5,911 nucleotides of DNA from an uncultured bacterium (lineage in GTDB: Bacteria; Gemmatimonadota; Gemmatimonadetes; Palauibacterales; KS3-K002): the NCBI GenBank assembly GCA_947581845.1, contig CANPVY010000337.1, positions 1 through 5,911 of the forward strand, in the 5' to 3' direction. The notes under the pieces are model-generated. The model was not told where the DNA came from. It saw only the letters and a list, made by a program, of their open reading frames with translations, and searched no databases. How positions within the stretch are numbered: the first letter of the stretch is position 1; every line of letters starts with the position of its first letter. Both the position numbers and the translations under genes were made by a program. Shown here piece after piece: positions 1 to 5,164 of the stretch.

Positions 1-37
1 GGTCGAACTCCAGCGCGTCAAGCGCGTGCCGGTTCAT
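1..37 (-). CDS. mutS2: MutS2 N-terminus (partial, runs off left edge)
   Basis: Reading the minus strand from the ATG at 37-35 gives 12 residues, MNRHALDALEFD, before the window ends. This matches the usual opening of MutS2 proteins (MN.HAL..LEFD.V...). MutS2 is a MutS-like ATPase with a C-terminal Smr nuclease domain, linked to recombination control and, in some bacteria, to rescue of collided ribosomes. A purine-rich AGGGGAG at 46-40 lies just upstream and can serve as ribosome binding site, although its spacing to the ATG is short. yqeY lies upstream on the same strand, about 100 bp away with a strong hairpin between. Only twelve residues are visible, so the name rests on this short match plus the neighbourhood; no domain can be checked. 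Confidence 0.68.
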   Translation of the reverse strand, partial: MNRHALDALEFD

Positions 38-58
38 CGCTCCCCTGGCCCAAGCGAC

Positions 59-94
59 CGGGGGTGCTGGTGTCCGCTCTCACCAGCACCCCCG
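59..94 (-). terminator. Perfect 14-bp hairpin between yqeY and mutS2
   Basis: Bases 59-72 (CGGGGGTGCTGGTG) pair without mismatch with 81-94 (CACCAGCACCCCCG) around an 8-base loop at 73-80. Read on the minus strand, the stem begins 44 bases after the yqeY stop and ends 21 bases before the mutS2 start. It has no U-tract on that strand, so it is either a U-less terminator or processing stem for the yqeY transcript, or a leader structure next to the mutS2 ribosome binding site. On the plus strand it is followed by TTTG only, and no plus-strand gene ends here. The structure is certain as sequence; its role is inferred. Confidence 0.6.
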
Positions 95-138
95 TTTGTG
101 GCGCACAGAGTCCGAAGCCAATTCGCGCATAGCCTGTT

Positions 139-588
139 TCAATCACCGGACCTCCTTGCGAGCTCCTCGCGGGCGATGCGGTTGACCTCGCGACCCTCGG
201 CGCGCCCCTTCAGCTCGGGCATCACGCGGCCCATCAGGGCACCGATGTTGGCGGCGCCGGCCTCGATGGCGTTGACGATCTTCTGGCGGATTTCCTCCTC
301 GCTGAGTTGCGCCGGCATGTAAGCCTGGATGATCTCGACCTCGGCGCGTTCCCTCGCTGCCAGCTCCGGTCGCGAGGCCATCTGCTCGGCCGCCTCGTTC
401 CTCAGCTTCACGCCGCGGGCGAGCACCTCGGCGACCTCGGCATCATCGAGCTCGTGGCGCTTCTCGATCTCGCGGTTGCGGATATCTGACAGCAACGTGG
501 AGAGCAGACGCGTGCGGTCCCTCTCCCGCTGGCGGCGCGCCGCGTTCATGTCCTGGCGAATTCTGTCCTTCAGTGTCAGCTCGGCCAT
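139..588 (-). CDS. yqeY: YqeY family protein (GatB/YqeY domain)
   Basis: A protein of about 149 residues, the normal full length for YqeY, which is a stand-alone relative of the C-terminal tRNA-binding tail of the GatB amidotransferase subunit. Its cellular role is not settled. Visible family features are an N-terminal charged helix (LKDRIRQDMNAARR), the central IRNREIEKR region, the highly typical YMPAQLSEEEI segment near residues 90-100, and the C-terminal MGRVMPELKGRAEG...VNRIAREEL block. There is no signal peptide or membrane segment, so it is cytoplasmic. Two adjacent start codons are possible, GTG at 591 and ATG at 588. I chose the ATG, though neither has a clear Shine-Dalgarno sequence. 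It lies 71-74 bp behind hinT and before mutS2. YqeY genes are often found near mutS2, dnaG or rpoD in bacteria, which fits. Confidence 0.95.
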   Translation of the reverse strand: MAELTLKDRIRQDMNAARRQRERDRTRLLSTLLSDIRNREIEKRHELDDAEVAEVLARGVKLRNEAAEQMASRPELAARERAEVEIIQAYMPAQLSEEEIRQKIVNAIEAGAANIGALMGRVMPELKGRAEGREVNRIAREELARRSGD

Positions 589-630
589 CACCTGGCTCGT
601 TAGCTCGATCTGTGTTTCCCGGCGCCCCCG

Positions 631-660
631 ATACTAACTGAAGGGTTCGAGTAGCGTCAA
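631..660 (-). promoter_or_regulatory. Candidate sigma70-type promoter for yqeY (and mutS2)
   Basis: On the minus strand TTGACG (660-655, five of six matches to the -35 consensus) is followed after 18 bases by TAGTAT (636-631, four of six matches to the -10 consensus). It begins just 2 bases beyond the hinT stop codon and sits about 40 bases before the yqeY start, a sensible leader length. It could let yqeY and mutS2 be expressed independently of dprA-dnaJ-hinT. This is consensus matching by eye in high-GC DNA, so chance is possible. Confidence 0.35.
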
Positions 661-662
661 CG

Positions 663-1010
663 CTACCCGGGCGGCCAGCCCATCGCCCGCCCACCCAGCA
701 GGTGGACGTGGATGTGGAAGACCGATTGGCCGGCACCCGGGTTACAGTTGAGCACAGCCCGATACCCCGAGTCGGCGATGCCCTCGTCGGCGGCGATCTC
801 CTTGGCCGCCAGCAGCAACCGACCCAGCAGGCCGGCCCCGTCCGGGCCCATGTCGTTGAGGGTCGGTATGTGCTCGCGCGGGATGATCAGGATGTGCGTG
901 GGGGCCTGGGGGTTGATGTCGCGGAAGGCCACCCACTCATCGGCCTGCTTGACGGTCTCCGCGGGTATCTCACCCGCCGCGATCTTGCAGAACAGGCAGT
1001 CGGCCGCCAT
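663..1010 (-). CDS. hinT: HIT-family nucleotide hydrolase (HinT-like)
   Basis: A complete 115-residue histidine-triad protein, the usual size of bacterial HinT, a cytoplasmic purine nucleoside phosphoramidase or nucleotidyl hydrolase. The catalytic triad is H99-x-H101-x-H103 in HIHVHLLGGR, following the glycine-rich NPGAGQSV segment. C5 and C8 of the opening DCLFCKI, with downstream H39 or H47, form the zinc site found in many members. The RDINPQAPTHILIIPREHI block (residues 30-48) is also diagnostic. The ATG at 1010 has a strong GGGAGGG at 1023-1017, about six bases upstream, which fixes the start. It lies 44 bp downstream of dnaJ on the same strand, so the two are probably co-transcribed. 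The protein ends soon after the triad, with a short GGRAMGWPPG tail, as in other HinT proteins. The exact substrate cannot be told from sequence. Confidence 0.96.
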   Translation of the reverse strand: MAADCLFCKIAAGEIPAETVKQADEWVAFRDINPQAPTHILIIPREHIPTLNDMGPDGAGLLGRLLLAAKEIAADEGIADSGYRAVLNCNPGAGQSVFHIHVHLLGGRAMGWPPG

Positions 1011-1054
1011 CAGAGTCCCTCCCTTTCCAGGATCTCGCTGGCCAGTAGGCCGGT

Positions 1055-2203
1055 TCAGTCGAACAGCGCGTCCTTGACCTTCTGCCAGAGACCGGCGCCG
1101 TCTTCGCCTGCTTCGACGGGCCTCTCGATCTCGGCCAGCGCCTCGAACAGCTTGCGCTGCTCGGGTGTCAGCTCACGTGGTGTCACGACAAGCACGCGCA
1201 CGAACAGGTCGCCCTGGCCACCGCGACGCAGGTGCGGTAGCCCCTTGCCACGCAGCTGAATCACGTGACCCGTCTGCACACCCGCCGGGACCTTGACCTT
1301 CACCTTCTTGGTCACGCTGGGCACCTCGAGGGTGGCTCCCATCGCCGCCTGGCTGAAGGTCACCGGCAGGTCGTAGATCAGATCCCCGCCGCGCCGCGTG
1401 AAACGCGAGTCCGGCTCGACCTCGATCACCGCCAGCAGGTCGCCGGCCGGGCCGCCGCGAGGCCCGACATTCCCCTGCCCGCGCAACGTCAGATAGTCAT
1501 CAGTCGCCACACCGGGCGGGATCTCGAAATCGAACGATTTGTCGAGCCGCCGGCGACCTTCTCCGCCGCAGGCGGGACAGGGATCGCTGATCACGCGGCC
1601 CTCACCTCCACAGGTCGGACAGGGGCCGACTCGCACGAACTGCCCGAACAGCGATCGCTGCACCTGTTGTATCTCACCGGTCCCGCCGCAGTGCGCGCAT
1701 GTCGCCGGCTGGCCACCGCTGCGCGTCCCCAAGCCCTGGCAGTCCGGGCAGGTGTCGAGGATCGGCATGCGAACGGTCTTCTTGGCACCCTGCATGACAT
1801 CTTCGAGCGTCAGCTTGATGCGGATCTTGACGTCGGCGCCGCGCGTGCGGGCGCCGCGTCGGCGGCCCATCCCGAACAGGTCGCCGAACCCGAAACCCCC
1901 GAACTCGCGCATGAAGATGTTGAGCGCCTCATCGAAGGTCCGGAACCCGCCGAACCCGCCGCCGCCGCCACCCACACCGGCCCTCAGCCCCTCGTGCCCG
2001 TAGCGGTCGTACAGGGCCCGCAGCTCCGAGTCGCGGAGGACCTCGTACGCCTCGGTGGCCTCCTTGAACCGCTCCTCGGCCTCGGGATCGTCGGGGTTGC
2101 GGTCCGGGTGGTACTTGAGCGCCGCCTGCCGATACGCCTTCTTGATGGCCGCACCGTCGGCGCCGCGTGGCACACCCAGGATCTCGTAGTAGTCCCTCTT
2201 CAT
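1055..2203 (-). CDS. dnaJ: Chaperone DnaJ (type I Hsp40)
   Basis: A complete 382-residue type I J-protein, normal length for DnaJ, which delivers unfolded clients to DnaK and stimulates its ATPase. The J domain covers residues 1-70 (DYYEILGV start, HPD motif at 32-34). A Gly/Phe-rich linker spans about 76-113. Four CxxCxGxG zinc-binding repeats lie at 152-159, 169-176, 195-202 and 209-216, all intact. The substrate-binding C-terminal region follows, including [31 protein letters not shown] and [21 protein letters not shown] segments. The ATG at 2203 precedes the canonical opening and has a weak GGGAAG upstream. dnaK and grpE are not adjacent; the upstream neighbour is dprA, 166 bp away, and hinT follows. 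I see no CIRCE inverted repeat (TTAGCACTC-N9-GAGTGCTAA) in front of it, so HrcA control here is not supported. It may be the general DnaJ or a second paralogue. Confidence 0.97.
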   Translation of the reverse strand: MKRDYYEILGVPRGADGAAIKKAYRQAALKYHPDRNPDDPEAEERFKEATEAYEVLRDSELRALYDRYGHEGLRAGVGGGGGGFGGFRTFDEALNIFMREFGGFGFGDLFGMGRRRGARTRGADVKIRIKLTLEDVMQGAKKTVRMPILDTCPDCQGLGTRSGGQPATCAHCGGTGEIQQVQRSLFGQFVRVGPCPTCGGEGRVISDPCPACGGEGRRRLDKSFDFEIPPGVATDDYLTLRGQGNVGPRGGPAGDLLAVIEVEPDSRFTRRGGDLIYDLPVTFSQAAMGATLEVPSVTKKVKVKVPAGVQTGHVIQLRGKGLPHLRRGGQGDLFVRVLVVTPRELTPEQRKLFEALAEIERPVEAGEDGAGLWQKVKDALFD

Positions 2204-2228
2204 CGACTTCCCGGCCGAAACGGGCCTG

Positions 2229-2242
2229 GAGCTGCCAAGCTC
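2229..2242 (-). other. Small leader hairpin upstream of dnaJ
   Basis: GAGCT at 2229-2233 pairs with AGCTC at 2238-2242 around a 4-base loop, a perfect 5-bp stem. It lies about 25 bases before the dnaJ ATG on the minus strand, close to the weak ribosome binding site. It could be part of a structured leader, but a stem this short is common by chance. Confidence 0.2.
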
Positions 2243-2334
2243 TTCCTAAGCAGCCCGAAGAACCGGCGGAATTCACTCTGTAGGCAAAAAGTTCGCAGAA
2301 CAGTGGCGATTGGCAATGGCGGGCCGGAGCGTGC

Positions 2335-2349
2335 GGCGGCAGGGCCGCC
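2335..2349 (-). other. Small GC hairpin after dprA
   Basis: GGCGGC (2335-2340) pairs with GCCGCC (2344-2349) around a 3-base loop. On the minus strand it begins 20 bases past the dprA stop. It has no U-tract, so it is at best a weak or U-less terminator between dprA and dnaJ. The rest of the 166-bp gap holds an AT-richer patch near 2280-2300 but no promoter I can defend. Confidence 0.25.
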
Positions 2350-2369
2350 TCTCTGTTCTGTAAGTTGGC

Positions 2370-3299
2370 TTACCCCGGGAACGCCGAGGCGCGGACGTAA
2401 CGCGGGCCGGGCAGCTTCTCGACGAGGCCGGCCAGCTCCAGCTCCAAGAGCGCCGAGGCGAGCGCCGCGGGCGCCGCCCCCACGGCGCCGGCGAGATCTT
2501 CCACATCCACCGCGCCGACTTCCAGCGCTGTCCAGACGCGGCGTGCGAGCGCGGAGGCACTCGAGTGCAGCCGGGCGTGCGCCGGTTTGCATGCACCAGC
2601 GTCGGCGGATTCCGCCTGCGGCAGCGGCACGGGCTCCCCGGCCCGCGAGCCGAGCACATCGAGGATGTCGGCCGCCGAGGTCACGAGAAAGGCGCCGTCC
2701 TGGATCAGACGGTGCGTACCCCGAGTGCTCTCGTTGTGGATCGGTCCCGGCACGGCGAAGATCTCTTTCCCCTCATCGAGCGCATAGTGGGCGGTGATCA
2801 GGGCGCCGCTCTTCTCCGGCGCCTCGACCACCAGCACCGCCCGCGCCAGGCCGGCGATCAGACGATTGCGTTGCGGGAAATGGTACTTGAGCGGCGGTGT
2901 GCCGGGCGGGAACTCGGTGACGAGGCAGCCGCGTTCGGCCATCAGCTCGGCCAGATCCTCGTGCTCCGGCGGATACCGGACGTCGAGCCCCGTGCCCAGG
3001 ACACCGACGGTGTCGCCGCCAACATCGAGGGCCGTGCGGTGAGCGATGCTGTCGATCCCGCGCGCGAGGCCGCTCACGATCACGTAGCCGGCGCGCACCA
3101 GACCCAGGACGATGGACACGGTGGCATCGCGCCCGTAGGTGGTGTGGCGGCGCGTGCCCACCACCGCGATGCCCGGCCGCTCGAGCAGCTCGAGGCGCCC
3201 CTGCACGTGCAAGATTGGTGGCGGTTGCGGGAGGTTACGAAGCGCCCTCGGGTAGTGCGGATCCGCGAGAACGAGGGTGCGCGGCGCGCTCATAGCCAA
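2370..3299 (-). CDS. dprA: DNA-processing protein DprA (short form without N-terminal SAM/HhH domain)
   Basis: DprA (Smf) binds incoming single-stranded DNA in the cytoplasm and loads RecA during natural transformation; it also occurs widely in non-competent bacteria. The 309 residues hold the Rossmann-like core: DPHYPRAL (13-20), AVVGTRRHTTYG (45-56), SGLARGIDSIAH (76-87), GVLGTGLDVRYPPEH (99-113), FPQRNRLIAGL (141-151), VLVVEAPEKSGALITA (155-170) and FAVPGPI...STRGTHRLIQDGA (181-203). A proline/alanine linker (about 218-246) leads to a C-terminal winged-helix domain (about 249-303). The usual 60-70-residue N-terminal SAM or helix-hairpin-helix domain is absent: an in-frame TAG at 3317-3315 closes the frame six codons upstream. 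The start is either TTG at 3299 or ATG at 3293 (MSAPRTL); neither has a recognisable Shine-Dalgarno sequence. It is the first visible gene of the minus-strand block, with dnaJ 166 bp downstream. Confidence 0.95.
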   Translation of the reverse strand: MAMSAPRTLVLADPHYPRALRNLPQPPPILHVQGRLELLERPGIAVVGTRRHTTYGRDATVSIVLGLVRAGYVIVSGLARGIDSIAHRTALDVGGDTVGVLGTGLDVRYPPEHEDLAELMAERGCLVTEFPPGTPPLKYHFPQRNRLIAGLARAVLVVEAPEKSGALITAHYALDEGKEIFAVPGPIHNESTRGTHRLIQDGAFLVTSAADILDVLGSRAGEPVPLPQAESADAGACKPAHARLHSSASALARRVWTALEVGAVDVEDLAGAVGAAPAALASALLELELAGLVEKLPGPRYVRASAFPG

Positions 3300-3403
3300 G
3301 AACGTGGGTGGCGGCTATCAACACAACGTCATTAAAAGACGGACCCCTCGAAATCCGACAGCCGGCAGTCTACAGCCGACGACCGAGTACAGCTGAATGG
3401 CCG

Positions 3404-3433
3404 ACTATCGACTCACGAGGCTCGACGTGTCAA
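3404..3433 (-). promoter_or_regulatory. Candidate sigma70-type promoter for dprA
   Basis: On the minus strand a perfect TTGACA (3433-3428) is followed after 18 bases by GATAGT (3409-3404, four of six matches to the -10 consensus). The site points toward dprA and would give a leader of roughly 100 bases. It is the best promoter-like match in the divergent region, found by eye, and may drive the dprA-dnaJ-hinT block. Confidence 0.35.
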
Positions 3434-3575
3434 CGCCTGTCGTGCGAGCGTCAGCCAGCATCAGTGGGCGCTGGCACTGAGCTTCGGTCTTCGTCAGCCA
3501 CACACCAGGTTCGAGGTTTGCCTCAAGCCTCTTGAAAGACCGACTCGCCGAAACCTTGCACCTGCGAGGACCGTA

Positions 3576-3594
3576 GTGGTTACTAGTCTACCAC
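3576..3594. repeat. Inverted repeat upstream of the propeller gene
   Basis: GTGGT (3576-3580) and ACCAC (3590-3594) are inverted copies around a 9-base centre that contains the palindrome ACTAGT (3582-3587). The element ends 15 bases before the earliest possible start of the plus-strand gene. It could be an operator or leader hairpin; the arms are short and chance cannot be excluded. Confidence 0.2.
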
Positions 3595-3609
3595 ATACTC
3601 AATCCGGCT

Positions 3610-4908
3610 TTGCAGTCGAGTGAATCGCCCGTGGCGACCACCGTTTTGCGATATTTGATCGTTGGCGTGAGACAATTGTCCGCGGTCTGGAAAGGACTGA
3701 GCCCGTCCCTCCCTCTTCTGTTCCTTTTGGTCCTGTTGCTGCTGGCCACCATCCGCCGGCCAGGCGTTTCTCAGGTGGTGGTCCGTGACAGCGCCGGAGT
3801 CCGAATCATTGAGAATGGCTACGGAGGACTCCCGGTGCTGGAGAACTGGCGTCTAAGCGAGCAGCCTCTTCTGGAAATCGGGGGCCTCGAGGCCAGGCCG
3901 GGCCATGATCTCTTTCGGGTGGTCGGAGCGGTGCGGCTGGCAGACGGGACCATCGTTGTCGCCAACGCCGGATCCCACGAGCTCCGGTTCTACGATGGCA
4001 CCGGTCGCTACGAACGGGTCTCGGGACGTCGAGGTGGCGGGCCAGGAGAGTTCAGGGACCTGATGGACATCTGGGCGATCGGCGACACGCTGATTGCCTA
4101 TGACGGCGAGGGTTCTCGGCTGTCCCTCTTCACTAGTCGTGGCATCTTTATCGGCGATTTCACACTCCGTCATGCGCTTGCGGGCATTGCTCCGTTCCCA
4201 ACACACGTTGACCTATTTTCCGACGGATCGAGCCTCGTCGTTGCACAACGACTGTTGCCGACGGGCACTGTGCGGACCGGCATCGTTCGGGACTCTGCCC
4301 TCTATCTTCACTGCGACACCCACGGAACGGTGGCGGATACGGTGGGCCGGTTCCCCGGCACCGAGGTCTTCATACAAACACACGGTGGCGGAACGCTGTT
4401 AGCACGACCCGCATTTGGTCGCACTCCGGTTCTCGCCACCCGCGAAGCGGGCTTTTACTTCGGCAGCAGTGATTCTTATGAGATTGGGTACTACTCAGTG
4501 GATGGCAGGCTTCAGTTCATCATCCGAAAAGCTCAGCCGAACGCGACGGTCACCGCCGGTGACATGCGACTGATTGAGGAACAGCGATTGGAGCGCGCGC
4601 GAAGCGACATGGACCGGGCAGTCATCCAGCGTACCTTCGCTGATATGCCCATCCCTGAGTCCATGCCGGCGTGCAGTGCGTTGGTGGTCGATGCGGAGCA
4701 GAACTTGTGGGTTGAGGACTACGCACGACCCGGGGATCGCCGCGGGCGCTGGACCGTCTTCAACCCTGACGGGGCCATCCTCGCTGAAGTGGATGTACCG
4801 TCCAGGTTCACCGTCCACCAGATCGGCGGCGATTTCGTTCTTGGTGTCTGGCGCGATGATCTCGACATCGAGCACGTTCAACTCTACGGGATCCGTAAGG
4901 GCGGGTGA
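3610..4908 (+). CDS. Exported six-bladed beta-propeller protein of unknown function
   Basis: This open frame of up to 432 residues resembles the NHL-like six-bladed beta-propeller proteins abundant in Gemmatimonadota; their role is unknown. A hydrophobic stretch at about 34-47 (LPLLFLLVLLLLAT) after basic residues indicates a signal peptide or N-terminal anchor, without a lipobox cysteine. After it come RDSAGVRIIENG (59-70), the first blade with VRLADGTIVVANAGSHELRF (108-127), and the typical RRGGGPGEF motif (140-148). Repeating strand patterns follow, such as DIWAIGDTLIAYD, LFSDGSSLVVA and ALVVDAEQNLWVEDY, ending in YGIRKGG. The start is uncertain: TTG at 3610 is the longest option and GTG at 3631 or 3667 would keep the hydrophobic segment; none has a clear ribosome binding site. 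The frame is closed upstream by TAG at 3574-3576. The gene stands alone, divergent from dprA and convergent with a permease. By composition it is less GC-rich than the left block. Confidence 0.82.
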   Translation: MQSSESPVATTVLRYLIVGVRQLSAVWKGLSPSLPLLFLLVLLLLATIRRPGVSQVVVRDSAGVRIIENGYGGLPVLENWRLSEQPLLEIGGLEARPGHDLFRVVGAVRLADGTIVVANAGSHELRFYDGTGRYERVSGRRGGGPGEFRDLMDIWAIGDTLIAYDGEGSRLSLFTSRGIFIGDFTLRHALAGIAPFPTHVDLFSDGSSLVVAQRLLPTGTVRTGIVRDSALYLHCDTHGTVADTVGRFPGTEVFIQTHGGGTLLARPAFGRTPVLATREAGFYFGSSDSYEIGYYSVDGRLQFIIRKAQPNATVTAGDMRLIEEQRLERARSDMDRAVIQRTFADMPIPESMPACSALVVDAEQNLWVEDYARPGDRRGRWTVFNPDGAILAEVDVPSRFTVHQIGGDFVLGVWRDDLDIEHVQLYGIRKGG

Positions 4909-5000
4909 CGCCGTAATGCAGACCCGTGCTTATCCCCTCGATCTGCCCCTAGACTAGGCCGCTAGCTGCTCCAAGACCGCGCTAAACGCCAGGCTTTCGA

Positions 5001-5050
5001 TGTGCCCTCCAAGAACTGGTCGGGTTTCCGATTGATCGAGCGAGGGCACA
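5001..5050. repeat. Nested inverted repeat (possible bidirectional terminator stem)
   Basis: TGTGCCCTC (5001-5009) and GAGGGCACA (5042-5050) are perfect 9-base inverted copies separated by 32 bases. Within the spacer, TCGG and CCGA around GTTT near 5020-5031 form a second small stem, so the whole could fold as a long arm with an inner hairpin. It lies midway between two convergent genes, where a terminator for either would be expected, but there is no U-tract. Confidence 0.4.
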
Positions 5051-5057
5051 CTGATTG

Positions 5058-5085
5058 TCAGGTCCTCCGGGAGAATCCGACCTGA
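5058..5085. repeat. 7-bp inverted repeat in the convergent gap
   Basis: TCAGGTC (5058-5064) and GACCTGA (5079-5085) pair perfectly around 14 bases that include a smaller CTC/GAG stem. On the minus strand it starts 80 bases past the permease stop and could be a weak terminator or processing stem for that transcript. Confidence 0.3.
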
Positions 5086-5164
5086 GACTGAGGGTGCTTG
5101 TCAGTACCTTACGCCGCCAACCGCTCCAGCACGCAACGGCTGCTGAAACAGGCGTACGTCAGGC

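Larger units (their letters stand above)
3300..3609. other. Non-coding divergent region between dprA and the propeller gene
   Basis: This 310-bp stretch separates two divergently transcribed genes and must hold both start regions. By counting, the 60 bases at 3301-3360 are about 52% G+C, against about 73% for 1441-1500 inside dnaJ, so base composition drops here. I see a candidate dprA promoter at 3404-3433, the 5-bp inverted repeat GTGGT...ACCAC at 3576-3594, and two copies of ACAGCCG (3358-3364 and 3372-3378). Short open frames exist on both strands, but none has a ribosome binding site or a recognisable motif. No tRNA or small RNA fold was recognised. Confidence 0.6.
4909..5164. other. Convergent intergenic region with inverted repeats
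   Basis: This 256-bp gap lies between the ends of the propeller gene (plus) and the permease gene (minus), so it should hold terminators for both. It contains a palindrome CCTAG-A-CTAGG at 4948-4958, a 9-bp inverted repeat at 5001-5050 and a 7-bp inverted repeat at 5058-5085. None is followed by a T-run on either strand. On the minus strand 5100-4957 is an uninterrupted 48-codon frame ending in TAG without a good start; its last residues VLEQLAA recur as VLERLAA before the TAA at 5111-5109. No gene is called. Confidence 0.5.

Noticed and set aside
59..100. The 14-bp hairpin as a plus-strand intrinsic terminator
   Set aside because: Only TTTG follows on that strand and no plus-strand gene ends upstream.
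2204..2369. CIRCE or sigma32-type heat-shock promoter before dnaJ
   Set aside because: No inverted repeat like the CIRCE element and no convincing -35/-10 pair of either type was found.
1265..2797. A 510-codon open frame on the plus strand opposite dnaJ and dprA
   Set aside because: It is antisense to two well-recognised genes, rich in R, A, P and G, and lacks any domain; long antisense frames are expected in high-GC coding DNA.
3505..3530. A GGTTCGAGG segment resembling a tRNA T-arm
   Set aside because: The flanking bases do not pair as a T-stem and no acceptor, D or anticodon arms can be built around it.
3308..3535. A 75-codon plus-strand frame in the dprA-propeller gap
   Set aside because: It starts inside the region just upstream of dprA, has no ribosome binding site, and its low-complexity sequence matches no family I know.
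3408..3587. A 60-codon minus-strand open frame upstream of dprA
   Set aside because: It has no early start codon with a ribosome binding site, no recognisable motif, and is out of frame with dprA, so it is not a displaced DprA N-terminus.
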